Shown: positions 6,731 to 14,765 of the stretch, in pieces
Layout of the letters: every line of letters begins with the position of its first letter
Numbering within the stretch: the first letter of the stretch is position 1
IMG/VR virus record: IMGVR_UViG_3300037137_001042
Span: 1 to 35,010 of that record
Origin: a virus
DNA length: 35,010 nt
Reading direction: 5' to 3' (one strand)
The notes under the pieces: generated by a model
Databases searched by the model: none
What the model was told of the DNA's origin: nothing
Seen by the model: the letters and a program-made list of their open reading frames with translations, nothing else
Position numbers and translations under genes: made by a program

Positions 6731-8242
6731 TTACCAGTCAGCCCCCTTCTGCTTTTCGCTGCCTTTGAATTTGGGTTTCAGTTTGTCTTCCAGATTGTCC
6801 AAGCGCGTATTAGTCTCCACAGTTTCCTTCGTTTGCTTCTCCGATTTCTCTTCCTGCTTCTTCTTCAGGTCCACGTTCTCCTGTTCCAGCATACGCATTT
6901 TCTCGTCGAAGCCTTTCTTGATTTCCAGCACGTTTTCGTCTGCTTTGATGACTGCGGTTTTGATTGTGTCGTATTCTTTGAACTTGTCTTTCCATCCTAA
7001 GTCGTCTGGCTGCAACTTTGCAAGCGTTTCTTTCCAAGTTAAGTCATCTGAAGGCAATTTTGCAAGTATTTCTTTCCATGTTAGGTCGTCCTTTGGAATG
7101 GCTTCAATGATTCTCTTGAGTTCTTGCGTTAACTTTGTCTCAAGTATTGCTAGTGACTCTTTTAGTTCCTTCAAGTTCAGTTTCCATGAGACATCATCTT
7201 CTGGTGCAGGCGGGAACCTGATGGTTGTTGGTTTGTTGGCTTCCACTACGATTTCGTTTAAGGTGGCAACCACGTTCTTGAATGCTTCGTTGATTTCGCG
7301 GTTCTGTTTGCAAGTTTGCCCAGCCCGCAATTCGTCTTTCATTTCTTTCACTATGATGTCGAAGGACTCGAAGTTTATCGGGTTCCAAACGATGGGCGCT
7401 ATTTTGCTTTCCTTCAGAACCACGGTTTCGCCTATTTTGCTTCTGCAGATGGCCCATGCCGATTCTTCTGGTTTTCCCTGAGCTATGAGAGCATCCACGC
7501 AAGCCTTCAGTTCAGGGGAACATGGCTCCGCGATCTTCTGGGTTGCTTTTGCTGGCTCAATCTTCTGTTCAGTAGCTACTTTAGTTTCTGGCGCCGTTGG
7601 CGTTTCATGTTTCTCTTTTACCTCTGGAAATTTGTTCATTTTTTCTTTACTCATTTCAAATCGTTCCACTGTCTCTATGAGACTGTCAAAGCCTTTCGGC
7701 GCGGTTTCAGCAATGTTCACGGTTGTGTTCAACCCCGGGATTTCGTTGCCGAAGACAAGGCTTAAGGCGCGTCCGATTATTCCCCATGGACCCGCCTTTA
7801 TGTTTCGGATGAGGTGCTCTTTCGCCATGTGGGCTTCGAAGGCAAGTTGGTCTAGGAACCCTTCTTTCTTGCATTTGGGGCAACGGTCCCGTTGGTAGTC
7901 TGCTTGGATGCTGACTCCCTTAACTTCCGTACTCCTCTGTTTTATGAGGGTGACGTAGGGTTCCTTCTTGACGTCAGCCACGTAGCGGAGCGTGTCCGTG
8001 CCTTCATCATAATCCATTTCCTCCACGTTGCCAATGATTTCTTTGTCATTGTGATTCACGGTTAGTGGCACGCCGATGAAGGTGTTCACTGCCCGCAGTA
8101 GGGCTTCGCGCATGTAGTGTCTGCCGTTTCTGCTTGTTTCTCCGCCATGCGCGGCTATGCCTTTGATGCGGACGGTGCGCCCGTCCTTCATTTCCTGAAT
8201 CTTCTCTATTGTTCCGTTCCAAACAAATTCAAATTCTGTCAA
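6731..8242 (-). CDS. capsid maturation protease fused to scaffold, with zinc-finger insert
   Basis: A 503-residue fusion. Residues 1-200 look like an HK97-type (S78-like) prohead protease: the probable catalytic His64 lies in PLTVNHND, and the probable Ser111 in EVKGVSIQAD. A C2H2-like zinc finger is inserted just after (C121, C124, H138, H143). Residues near 235-270 carry the CVDALIAQG...AWAICRS block seen in many phage head proteins. The rest is a charged helical scaffold with four copies of a P-x-DD-(L/V)-(T/S/G)-WK motif (encoded roughly at 6990-7200) and a terminal coiled coil. It should guide prohead assembly and then cut the scaffold and capsid arms. It sits between portal-side genes and capsid protein B. 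Confidence 0.8.
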   Translation of the reverse strand: MTEFEFVWNGTIEKIQEMKDGRTVRIKGIAAHGGETSRNGRHYMREALLRAVNTFIGVPLTVNHNDKEIIGNVEEMDYDEGTDTLRYVADVKKEPYVTLIKQRSTEVKGVSIQADYQRDRCPKCKKEGFLDQLAFEAHMAKEHLIRNIKAGPWGIIGRALSLVFGNEIPGLNTTVNIAETAPKGFDSLIETVERFEMSKEKMNKFPEVKEKHETPTAPETKVATEQKIEPAKATQKIAEPCSPELKACVDALIAQGKPEESAWAICRSKIGETVVLKESKIAPIVWNPINFESFDIIVKEMKDELRAGQTCKQNREINEAFKNVVATLNEIVVEANKPTTIRFPPAPEDDVSWKLNLKELKESLAILETKLTQELKRIIEAIPKDDLTWKEILAKLPSDDLTWKETLAKLQPDDLGWKDKFKEYDTIKTAVIKADENVLEIKKGFDEKMRMLEQENVDLKKKQEEKSEKQTKETVETNTRLDNLEDKLKPKFKGSEKQKGADW

Positions 8243-8262
8243 GTCGTGTTTCTCCTATACGT

Positions 8263-8445
8263 TCAAACGTCCTCTCTGGACTTGGAGATCCTCACTTTTG
8301 CGGTGTATGGTTCAACTTTCTTTTCGGGGATTGGTTGCTGTGTCTTCGCGATTTGCTGTTGCAGTTCAGCGATTAGGCTGGGCATTCCGCAACCCTCAAA
8401 TTTACTGCATTTTGAGCACTCCACGTCCTGAAATGCGCATCTCAC
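8263..8445 (-). CDS. small Cys-rich protein
   Basis: A 60-residue protein with four cysteines in the first 20 residues (CAFQDVECSKCSKFEGC), probably binding one metal ion. A short helix with Gln repeats and a basic tail (KVRISKSRED) follow. A ribosome site (GGAGGCG) lies about 15 bases upstream of the ATG, within the end of a tiny 10-codon frame. It is encoded immediately before the protease-scaffold gene. Function unknown; perhaps a minor head protein. Confidence 0.6.
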   Translation of the reverse strand: MRCAFQDVECSKCSKFEGCGMPSLIAELQQQIAKTQQPIPEKKVEPYTAKVRISKSREDV

Positions 8446-8481
8446 TGTTTCTTTACGCCTCCTTTACGCTTGATTTCTTGT

Positions 8482-8658
8482 TCATCTGTTTCTTCGTCTC
8501 CTGATTATCGTGATGAGGGCTACGGCGGCTTCCTCTATGGAGAGTTCGGGGATGAATCTCCGTCGCCTTACTCCTCCTAGCCCAGCGAGTGCTGGCACGA
8601 CAGGTGCTGGGGCTACTCCGCCCGTGCCGAGCTGGTGAATGATGAGTGCCGTGGGCAT
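8482..8658 (-). CDS. small hypothetical protein (58 aa)
   Basis: The ATG follows directly on the TAG of the upstream gene (TAGATG), so re-initiation by the same ribosomes is likely. The 58-residue product has a Gly/Ala/Pro-rich hydrophobic first half (APAPVVPALAGLGG), a basic stretch (RRRRF), a helix (ELSIEEAAVALITII) and a basic end (RRRRNR). It could be a short membrane-linked or nucleic-acid-binding virion protein. No family recognised. Confidence 0.55.
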   Translation of the reverse strand: MPTALIIHQLGTGGVAPAPVVPALAGLGGVRRRRFIPELSIEEAAVALITIIRRRRNR

Positions 8659-9192
8659 CTACAGCCCCACTCCAACAAGTAGTCTTCTCAGGACAGCCGC
8701 AGCCGCCGCGGCTGACCATGTGAAGTTAGTGATTCTGCTGTCCCAAGGATCAGCGTTGCCGTAATTAAAATTCAGACTTGTCCCGCTTAGAACAAGCTCG
8801 TAGTACACGGTCCAAGTAGCTGCGTCGAGGCTTGTGGCTCCAAGGGCTTCAGAGACAAATGTCTGCTTCAAACCCCAACTAACTGGCATAAGCCTAGACA
8901 TGTAAACCCTGACAACTATCTTGTCTGTAGCAACCAAAACCGTGGACGGGCACGCCCAATTAGCGGAATACTCTCCATCATCAACATATATGACTGTAGC
9001 AACTGGCGTGCCAGCCGTAATTTCCGTTTCCGTGTCGCTCGAATCAGACTTCCAAACGCGAATCCCCACTCTACTTCCACTGAGCAAACCAACACTCCCG
9101 TTGGACGCGCTATTCGCAACGTTAAGTTGCCTACAGGTCGCGCCCTTGTAGGTGATGTCCGTGTTCGTGAAGTAGCGGGTTTCAACAGTCAT
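8659..9192 (-). CDS. probable virion structural protein
   Basis: A 177-residue protein with the Ser/Thr/Gly-rich, beta-strand-dominated composition of small virion proteins (ASNGSVGLLSGSRVGIRVW; VATVIYVDDGEYSANW). The C-terminus becomes an Ala-rich hydrophobic helix (WSAAAAAAVLRRLLVGVGL), which may be a membrane or shell anchor. It sits in the portal-to-protease interval of the late operon. It may be a head fibre or spike component; the function is inferred only from position and composition. Confidence 0.6.
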   Translation of the reverse strand: MTVETRYFTNTDITYKGATCRQLNVANSASNGSVGLLSGSRVGIRVWKSDSSDTETEITAGTPVATVIYVDDGEYSANWACPSTVLVATDKIVVRVYMSRLMPVSWGLKQTFVSEALGATSLDAATWTVYYELVLSGTSLNFNYGNADPWDSRITNFTWSAAAAAAVLRRLLVGVGL

Positions 9193-9204
9193 CCTGATCG
9201 CCTA

Positions 9205-9360
9205 CTACGTGTTGATGCTGAAGGTCACGTTGACGGTGGAGTCTGAAGGAAGTTTGTCCTTGATGTTGGCTTGAACCCAAGCTAGGATAGCGTCTACGGC
9301 TGCTCCGTTCAAGGTTGCAACCGTCTTGGTTATTATAACACTCACAGTTATCATTGCCAT
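9205..9360 (-). CDS. small hypothetical protein (51 aa)
   Basis: A 51-residue frame between two structural genes, preceded by a strong ribosome site (AAGGTGGTGATTGGGC before the ATG; a second ATG is two codons later). It reads as beta strand (MITVSVIITKTV), helix (GAAVDAILAWVQANIKDKL) and strand (TVNVTFSI), a compact domain. It belongs to the late operon. No known family recognised. Confidence 0.6.
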   Translation of the reverse strand: MAMITVSVIITKTVATLNGAAVDAILAWVQANIKDKLPSDSTVNVTFSINT

Positions 9361-9376
9361 GCCCAATCACCACCTT

Positions 9377-10243
9377 CTAGCTTGCGTCGTCTGAACTTAT
9401 GATTGCCGTTATGGTTACAGTGACAGCCGCGCTCAAGGTAACGTACAGCGCAGTGTTCACGCTTGTTATAGCCCAGCATGCAGGTCCTTGAGCCAGCGGC
9501 ATGACTGCGCCTTCGCGAGCTTGGAAACTCCACTCCATGAGCGATGCTCCTCCGCTACCATTGTTCAAGTTGACCACGACTGTGCCTTGGGCTTGGACGG
9601 CGATTGCGTGGAGCTTAGTCACATTATTCGCGACTGCGGCTACCAGATTGCCTGATGCGGATGCATCGAAGACTGCTGTCGCGTACACCTTGCCGTCGTG
9701 CTTGTTAGCCGTGTAGAGCCTGCCCGTAGCGTCTGTGTGAAGAGGCTCATAATCGTTCTCCGTCCCTGACTTGACGTCCAGTATGTCGTCTCTCACCGCG
9801 AGCATCATGACGCCGGTGTCGCCTGAAACGTGCGCCGCGTCCTCAGCTTTGCCGAGACTGGTTGCTGCAACACCTGGAACTATGCTGGTTACGTCTACGT
9901 CTCCAATGTCAACTCCTGTGTTGGCTGCCAGTTTCCCTATGGCGTTGGTTCCAGCGGGCAACGCTGCGCTGACGGTGACGGCGCCAGTGTTGCAAGCCGT
10001 TATCTTGCCATCAATACTGTCAACGTGTCCGTGAACTGTGCCAAGCGTGGCTTCGGTTGATGCCCCAGTAGGAAGCGCTGAACCTGTTACGTCAAGGTTC
10101 TTGCGGGGGTCAACGATGTTTCCCGCGCCGTCGGTGACTATGTGGACTTCCTCGTGGACTGTATCGATTCCCACGACGCGACTATTCGTCCTGACCTTTT
10201 TGCCGACTCCGTCAGCGTTCAACCCGATGCTGTCTTCACTCAT
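9377..10243 (-). CDS. virion structural protein, beta-rich (head spike/fibre-like)
   Basis: A 288-residue protein with repeats of the type common in phage virion proteins: LPTGASTEATLGTV, DGKITACNTGAVTVSAALPAG and, later, DTGVMMLAVRDD ... PLHTDATGRLY. The last pattern is widespread in phage proteins encoded just downstream of portal genes. The C-terminal 80 residues look like a separate beta-sandwich (AVQAQGTVVVNLNNG to VTVTITAIISS). It probably lies on the capsid surface. Family resemblance is from recalled sequence patterns only. Confidence 0.65.
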   Translation of the reverse strand: MSEDSIGLNADGVGKKVRTNSRVVGIDTVHEEVHIVTDGAGNIVDPRKNLDVTGSALPTGASTEATLGTVHGHVDSIDGKITACNTGAVTVSAALPAGTNAIGKLAANTGVDIGDVDVTSIVPGVAATSLGKAEDAAHVSGDTGVMMLAVRDDILDVKSGTENDYEPLHTDATGRLYTANKHDGKVYATAVFDASASGNLVAAVANNVTKLHAIAVQAQGTVVVNLNNGSGGASLMEWSFQAREGAVMPLAQGPACWAITSVNTALYVTLSAAVTVTITAIISSDDAS

Positions 10244-10252
10244 CCGTCTTCA

Positions 10253-10495
10253 CTAACTGAGTCTTTCAAGCCGTTTGATGAGGAGTTCAAGGGCGGTTTT
10301 CTCTAAGCCTTCAAGCGTGTCCATGCGTTGCACTGTTTCGCGGACGGCTCTGTTGAGTGTCTTCGCGGATTCCGTGAGTGCCTCCATGCGGACTGTGAGT
10401 TCGTCTACGCCTGTTTTGGCGTTCTTCATCTCCGACACGACTTCCTTCATCGGAACCGTCGGGCTCTTTGGCTTAACTAGGCTTGGGTGCTCCAT
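10253..10495 (-). CDS. small coiled-coil protein
   Basis: The ATG at 10495 lies inside the 3' end of the portal gene (23-base overlap). An upstream extension in frame is just the portal sequence read in another frame (Arg/Ser-rich) and is rejected. The 80-residue product is almost entirely amphipathic helix (EVVSEMKNAKTGVDELTVRM; LEKTALELLIKRLERL), so a coiled-coil oligomer is likely. Its place directly after the portal suggests a head-vertex or scaffold-associated role. No family recognised. Confidence 0.65.
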   Translation of the reverse strand: MEHPSLVKPKSPTVPMKEVVSEMKNAKTGVDELTVRMEALTESAKTLNRAVRETVQRMDTLEGLEKTALELLIKRLERLS

Positions 10496-11777
10496 TGTTC
10501 TGTGCTTCCTCCTTCTTCTGGAACGGCTTGGGCTGCGCCTGCTCCGTCTTCTGCTGGAACATCTTCTCCTGCTGGGCGCGCTTCTCCTCGACCCACGCGT
10601 CAAACTCGTTCATTGGGATGCCCAGTTCCCTCGCCGCGTACCTCGGCGGCATTATGCCCGCGTTGACTAGGGCAGTGATGTACGTTGAGTTGTCCACTTT
10701 CTGCGCCTCCGCATCCTCGAAATGAACAATGGGCGTGTCCTTGACACTGAAGCCCCTGCTCTCGAGAAACGGCTTGTAGACTTCCGTTTCGAGTTTGCGC
10801 TTGAAAAGCCTCTGCATCGGGATGACTAGATTCGCTCTCTGCTGAACCATCATCTCCTTGCTCGAAGCGTAAGTGCTGCTGTATTGGAAGCTGACGGGCG
10901 GCGTCATCAAGCCGTCCACGAGCTGCGCCTTGAGGAAGCCTAGCACGTCATTAAGATTGCGGACTTCACTGTCTCCCGTTCCGCCTGACTTGTGCTCGAT
11001 CGGGAAGCTCGTGACTATGTACTCGCCCGGCTCCCAGTCCTTGATCTTGTTCTTGATCGCGTCCATGTCGGTGCCGCTGGGAACGAACTCGCCGTCGCCT
11101 ATCTGGTACATCTCGCGCGGGAACGCGGTTCTGTGCATGAACTCTTTGATGTCGGTTTCAAGCTGCTCCATTATCTGGAACTCGGTTTCCAAGCCGACTA
11201 GGAGCGACGTGCCGTACGGCCACGTCTGAGTCGTGACGTCCCACCCTATGTGCACGATCTCGTCGCTCGTCCACGTTGGCTGCTCATTCGCGCCCATGAT
11301 GTGCTGTCGCCACGTGGTCACGTTGCCCCTGCCGTCCGTGGCGGCTGGCTCGACTAGTTCCTGGCACGGGATCATGCGGACGTCGAATGGGTCCTCGCTT
11401 TTCTCCCAGAATACGGCTCCGAACTTGCCGAGGGTGACTGCGCTCTCGTACAGGAGCGTGTCCAAGCCTATCCTCGCGTTCAATTCGTCGCAGGCGTCTT
11501 TCGCCTCCATCGTCCTTGGGTATGGGTTTCCCTCGTCGTCCACTACGGGCGAGAGGAATAGTCCGTTGGCCATGACTTGGCCCGCTATGGTTCTGAGGCA
11601 CGACTTGGCGAGTGGGTGCCGCTGGTCTAAGCCGTCGAAGTAGCGGCAATGCGCTTCCCAGCTTAGTTCGCCGAGGTTTATCCGCCTTGCCTTCATGGTG
11701 GTGCCTGAAGCGACGTAGCCGCCTTTGAATGACTCTTTCGCCTTGCTTCTGCTTATTTCTAATCCAAACAGTTTCAT
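10473..11777 (-). CDS. portal protein
   Basis: A 434-residue protein expected to form the dodecameric portal at the packaging vertex. Supporting features are the gene order TerS-TerL-portal-protease-capsid, the usual portal length, and typical blocks: RTIAGQVMANGLFL, VTLGKFGAVFWEK near residues 110-125, DEIVHIGW, and the helical stem region with METDIKEFMHRTAFPREMYQIG. The C-terminal tail is low-complexity, rich in Gln, Lys and Glu (EEKRAQQEKMFQQKTEQAQP). It begins a few bases after the terminase stop. Assignment by pattern and synteny, high confidence. Confidence 0.85.
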   Translation of the reverse strand: MKLFGLEISRSKAKESFKGGYVASGTTMKARRINLGELSWEAHCRYFDGLDQRHPLAKSCLRTIAGQVMANGLFLSPVVDDEGNPYPRTMEAKDACDELNARIGLDTLLYESAVTLGKFGAVFWEKSEDPFDVRMIPCQELVEPAATDGRGNVTTWRQHIMGANEQPTWTSDEIVHIGWDVTTQTWPYGTSLLVGLETEFQIMEQLETDIKEFMHRTAFPREMYQIGDGEFVPSGTDMDAIKNKIKDWEPGEYIVTSFPIEHKSGGTGDSEVRNLNDVLGFLKAQLVDGLMTPPVSFQYSSTYASSKEMMVQQRANLVIPMQRLFKRKLETEVYKPFLESRGFSVKDTPIVHFEDAEAQKVDNSTYITALVNAGIMPPRYAARELGIPMNEFDAWVEEKRAQQEKMFQQKTEQAQPKPFQKKEEAQNNGAPKPS

Positions 11778-11781
11778 AACG

Positions 11782-13161
11782 TCATTTCCCCGTGAGTACG
11801 AATCCCGTCCGCCTACGGCCGACGGTTTCGCGCGTCACTATCTCCACCGAGTCCAGTGCGTCATCGTGCTGCCCCCTTGGGAACTGAACCCACTCGGTCC
11901 AGAACTCGCTGCTAAGGTTAAGCAGCGGATTAACAAGTATGCGTTTACTCTCGAAGTGCGAACTCATCGGGATAAAGCGTTCCTCCTTGTTCTTCACGGT
12001 TTGGCTCGCAACCATCGGAAGCCCACTCAACTCGTGCAGGTAGGTGAGCGCCTTCTGGAAGGCGTTGGCCTCGATGAATATCTTGGCGTAGCCGTTGATG
12101 TCGTGAAGGTGCTGGATCTTCTTCAGGAACTCTGGGAAGCTGGTTCTCTCAGCGTAAACGTCCTCCAAATAAGCCTGATTCGTCTGCTTGTCCACGCTGA
12201 GAGTCGCTATGGATTGCAGGTCGCCTTCGCCCAAAGCCGGGTCGATGCCCGCGTACTTCATGTTAGAGTAACTCGGCGGGCTTGCCCAGTCGTGAAGCCA
12301 CTCGGCCTTGAGCAGGTCGCCCTCCATGCCCGTCGGGTCGTTCTGGTACTGGCAGTTGAAGATTATTGTGCCTACTTGCTTGCGCCTGTCCTCAAGCCTT
12401 TCTCGGCTCCAGTATTCGGGCCAAAGAGGCTCACCCGCGCCGTTAAGCGCCTGCTTGATGTCGTGCGGCCACGCTTTGAGCAGGTCGTTGTACAAGTCGG
12501 CGTAGCTCCATCTAGTACCCACAACAAGAATGCCTCCCCACGGGTACAGGGTTGGGAACAGGACTTTGTTGAACCAGAGCCGCGCCTTCTCGACCTGGAG
12601 CGGGGTTCGCACGTTTTCCTCGTCAATGATGTCATCGCAAACAACCAGGTCAGATCTGCCGCCCGTGATGCCTCCTAAGAGACCCGTCGCCTTAATAGTG
12701 GCGTTTTTGCTGATTTCGCTTCTTTCAACGATTAACTCGTAGCTAGTCCACTTCTTCGGGATCTTTGGCCTTAATTCGCCGAAAATCTCGATGTATTTTG
12801 GGTCAAGCTCCATCCTAGTCATGATTGCCGTCAGGATCTCTTCAGCGAGGCTCGCCGTCTTCGTGACGATGTTGACGTGCACGTTAGGGTTGCAGCCCAC
12901 CAGCCACGACACGTAGTTGATCGTCGTGCACTCCGTCTTAGCGTGGCCCCTCGGCCAAAGCAGAAGGAACCGCTTGACGCTTTCCGCGCCGCCCGTCTTG
13001 AGGGGACTAAACCTGTGCTGGAGAAACTCGTACCACTCGCGCTGGAAACCCGCGTTCGCGTACCCCATGTGCTCAGTGAAGGCTGCCAGGCTTTTCCGCG
13101 CTGCCTCCCGCCTTATTGAGGATAGCAGCCGCTCTGGAAATAACTTCTGCGTCTGACTCAC
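11782..13161 (-). CDS. terL: terminase large subunit (packaging ATPase/nuclease)
   Basis: A 459-residue motor protein that pumps DNA into the prohead and cuts it. The ATPase domain has a Walker A WPRGHAKTE at residues 69-77 and a Walker B DLVVCDDIIDEEN at 171-183. The RNase H-like nuclease has Asp307 in AGIDPALGEGD (with Asp314) and the last acidic motif GQHDDALDSVE near 430-440. All expected motifs are present, so it is probably active. The start overlaps the small-subunit gene by about 89 bases, which is unusually long; a later start would remove part of the N-terminal helix that binds the portal or small subunit. Confidence 0.95.
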   Translation of the reverse strand: MSQTQKLFPERLLSSIRREAARKSLAAFTEHMGYANAGFQREWYEFLQHRFSPLKTGGAESVKRFLLLWPRGHAKTECTTINYVSWLVGCNPNVHVNIVTKTASLAEEILTAIMTRMELDPKYIEIFGELRPKIPKKWTSYELIVERSEISKNATIKATGLLGGITGGRSDLVVCDDIIDEENVRTPLQVEKARLWFNKVLFPTLYPWGGILVVGTRWSYADLYNDLLKAWPHDIKQALNGAGEPLWPEYWSRERLEDRRKQVGTIIFNCQYQNDPTGMEGDLLKAEWLHDWASPPSYSNMKYAGIDPALGEGDLQSIATLSVDKQTNQAYLEDVYAERTSFPEFLKKIQHLHDINGYAKIFIEANAFQKALTYLHELSGLPMVASQTVKNKEERFIPMSSHFESKRILVNPLLNLSSEFWTEWVQFPRGQHDDALDSVEIVTRETVGRRRTGFVLTGK

Positions 13162-13567
13162 TCATCTTCACCCCCGACGGTTCAATTCGCTCAACAACAT
13201 TAACGTTCGCCGCCCTCGGCAGAAGCCCGAGCGACTGCATGAACTCGCTGAGGAACCTTTTAGCGTCGAAAGCCACTTTTAAACATGAAACGCTTGCCGT
13301 GCGGCTATGTTCATCGTCGAATCTTTGGGCGCGAGCCTGAAGGTCAGCGACGAAAACCCTCCACGCCGCAACCTCCTCGTACATCAGCGTGCCAATGTCC
13401 TCTAATCCGACAAGTGTCGGAAGCCACTCGCGCCTCTGCTTCCACTCGTCATAGACGCCGTTCACGGTAAGTCCGTACTCAGCACCGAACTTCCTGAGTT
13501 TCTCTTCGTCAACGTTGCCACTCACGTAAAGCTCGAACAACTTTCTGCGACGATCAGTGAAGTCCAT
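13073..13567 (-). CDS. terS: probable terminase small subunit
   Basis: A 164-residue protein encoded directly before TerL, the usual place of the DNA-recognition subunit. The first 60 residues (RRRKLFELYVSGN, EKLRKFGAEYGLTVNGVYDEWKQRREW) look like a helix-turn-helix. A central helical oligomerisation region and a C-terminal segment rich in Ala and Glu follow. The ATG at 13567 was chosen because a ribosome site (ACAGGTGG) lies about 10 bases upstream, although the frame is open further. The start lies at the end of two imperfect copies of a 70-base leader. It is the first gene of the late operon. Confidence 0.7.
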   Translation of the reverse strand: MDFTDRRRKLFELYVSGNVDEEKLRKFGAEYGLTVNGVYDEWKQRREWLPTLVGLEDIGTLMYEEVAAWRVFVADLQARAQRFDDEHSRTASVSCLKVAFDAKRFLSEFMQSLGLLPRAANVNVVERIEPSGVKMSESDAEVISRAAAILNKAGGSAEKPGSLH

Positions 13568-13708
13568 AGTCACATATCCACCTGTTAAAAGGCAACCCAA
13601 GAATAATCCTAGTGCCGCGACTCATTGAAAATCCACCGTAAGCATATATCCGCCTATAATTGGGCAATCAAGAAAGAACCTTAGCACCGTGATTGGCTGA
13701 AAGTCCAT
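13568..13708 (-). repeat. two tandem imperfect ~70-bp leader repeats before the late operon
   Basis: On the minus strand an initiation-like unit recurs: ATGGACTTTC at 13708, GTGGATTTTC at 13636 and the real start ATGGACTTC at 13567, spaced 72 and 69 bases. The matching parts of the units also include GG(C/T)GGATAT before each later start and CACGGTGCTAAGG versus CGCGGCACTAGG. The upstream copies encode only short frames, one of 28 codons ending at a TGA in the next copy, followed by an overlapping ATG frame. The block may be a translational or transcriptional control leader made by duplication. Confidence 0.6.
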
Positions 13709-13717
13709 CAAACAATG

Positions 13718-13775
13718 TTTCTACGAGGGTGTAAAAAGCCTATGGTCTTTTCCCATGCAAATTTCTACGGGGGTG
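13718..13775. repeat. pair of 14-bp direct repeats, possible operators
   Basis: TTTCTACGAGGGTG (13718-13731) recurs as TTTCTACGGGGGTG (13762-13775), one mismatch, 44 bases apart, in the divergent gap between the late operon (minus) and the early genes (plus). The spacing of about four helical turns and the position suggest a regulator-binding pair. No gene is seen from 13568 to 14020. Confidence 0.4.
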
Positions 13776-13991
13776 CAGAATCAGGAATCTTCATCATAAC
13801 ACCATCCGCCGTTAAACCACAGTTCAACCACAACCACCAAACACCATATACCACGCCAACCGTCTTAGGGCGCCATCTTTTTTGGTTCTTGAAGGTTTTG
13901 GCGGTGGGATCTTATGGTTATGTGGGTCCATGTGCATGGTGTTATCATCATCAATGTATGTGTGTATGTGTAGTACAGTATATACAGTATG

Positions 13992-13998
13992 CTTATAT
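13992..13998 (+). promoter_or_regulatory. TATA-like box, probable leaderless promoter of the early region
   Basis: CTTATAT is centred 26 bases before the ATG at 14021. There is no Shine-Dalgarno before that ATG, so transcription would begin at or very near the start codon, as in many archaeal leaderless mRNAs. Short repeats (TATACAGTAT, GTATATAC) lie just upstream. Confidence 0.45.
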
Positions 13999-14020
13999 GC
14001 TTGTGCATACACGTTATAGC

Positions 14021-14131
14021 ATGGTGACAAGAGCAATGAACATGGTTAAGTTCAGCATAGGCGTATGTGCCCTGGCCTTGTGGTTCGCAGGCGTAACATG
14101 GTGGTTCTTGACTCAATGGGTGATAGCATGA
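14021..14131 (+). CDS. small single-pass membrane protein (36 aa)
   Basis: A 36-residue frame in which residues 9-33 form one strongly hydrophobic helix rich in Trp (CALALWFAGVTWWFL), with basic residues at the N-terminus. This predicts one membrane span with the N-terminus inside. It is the first gene behind the TATA-like box, and its TGA overlaps the next ATG (ATGA). Tiny early membrane proteins in viruses can act in host takeover or superinfection exclusion, but nothing here shows which. Confidence 0.55.
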   Translation: MVTRAMNMVKFSIGVCALALWFAGVTWWFLTQWVIA

Positions 14132-14322
14132 AACTGCCGGAAGAGGATCAAACAAGATGGGATATTACACGCTCATTCGAGTTAAGTAAGGAGTTCTTAG
14201 ACTGGTCCCGCAAAGATGACGGTAACGGGCAGCCTTCCTTGGAACTATATGGTTTTAAGACGCCTTGGTGCAAGTTCCGGATGATGCAGAGTAGCTTATA
14301 CCATGTAGATATGGAGAGGTGA
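14128..14322 (+). CDS. small hypothetical protein (64 aa)
   Basis: The start at 14128 overlaps the stop of the membrane peptide (ATGA), so the two are translationally coupled; a longer in-frame start at 14065 would run through the previous gene and is less likely. The product is acidic then aromatic (PEEDQTRWDITRSFELSKEF; LDWSRKDD; LYGFKTPWCKFRMM). No family or motif recognised. Confidence 0.55.
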   Translation: MKLPEEDQTRWDITRSFELSKEFLDWSRKDDGNGQPSLELYGFKTPWCKFRMMQSSLYHVDMER

Positions 14323-14487
14323 ATGATAGTATACTTAGTTATCAGTGTGTGGAAGGGCGTTCTAAACGAAGTTAAGCCCTTCACAAGATACCAAGAGGCG
14401 CAAGACTACATAAGAGTATGTAAGACGGCGAATGATCCTGACGAAGACTTCACGTTAACCGAGATTGACCTACCCAATACTGAGTAG
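14323..14487 (+). CDS. small hypothetical protein (54 aa)
   Basis: The ATG follows directly on the TGA of the previous gene (TGAATG). The product starts with a beta strand (MIVYLVISVWKGVLNEV) followed by a helix (RYQEAQDYIRVCK) and an acidic tail. This strand-helix layout recurs in tiny phage proteins in which a short element of host-gene mimicry is suspected. I do not recognise the family. It is the third gene of a tight three-gene unit. Confidence 0.5.
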   Translation: MIVYLVISVWKGVLNEVKPFTRYQEAQDYIRVCKTANDPDEDFTLTEIDLPNTE

Positions 14488-14529
14488 CTACCCAAATATG
14501 AGTAAGCATATACGCGATTACAAGGCCTT

Positions 14530-14561
14530 ACCGTTATGTATGGTTACCGTTATGTTTGGTT
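14530..14561. repeat. adjacent 16-bp tandem repeats (iteron-like)
   Basis: ACCGTTATGTATGGTT (14530-14545) is followed immediately by ACCGTTATGTTTGGTT (14546-14561), with one mismatch. The second copy also shares GTTATG with an inverted CATAAC at 14565-14570. Confidence 0.65.
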
Positions 14562-14765
14562 GAGCATAACGACTGTGTGACTTTATCATTGGCGACAGTT
14601 ACTATTGATGGTGGTGTTTGGTGGTTTTGTTCGGATCTTTGGTATTATGTTGATGCTTTGCTGCATTGGTTGAAGTCTCTACAGTGTATTATGCATGATG
14701 CTCTTTTAGTGCAGTTCTTATAGTTCTTTTTAAGACGCTTGTTATTTGTCATTTGAATGTTTATG

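Noticed and set aside
8453-8719. 88-residue minus-strand frame rich in Arg, Ser and His
   Set aside because: Composition is typical of a shadow frame. The 58-residue frame at 8482-8658 starts directly after the upstream stop and looks like protein.
11725-12678. 317-residue plus-strand frame opposite the large terminase
   Set aside because: Antisense to a gene carrying all terminase motifs; no independent coding evidence.
13715-14131. 138-residue plus-strand frame
   Set aside because: Its first two thirds are low-quality sequence over the intergenic repeats and promoter. Only the end, from the ATG at 14021, has a promoter context and a clear membrane helix.
14441-14456. Second hammerhead-like core (CCTGACGA)
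   Set aside because: The motif is present, but no stem II and no GAAA core follow; it lies inside the coding frame at 14323-14487.
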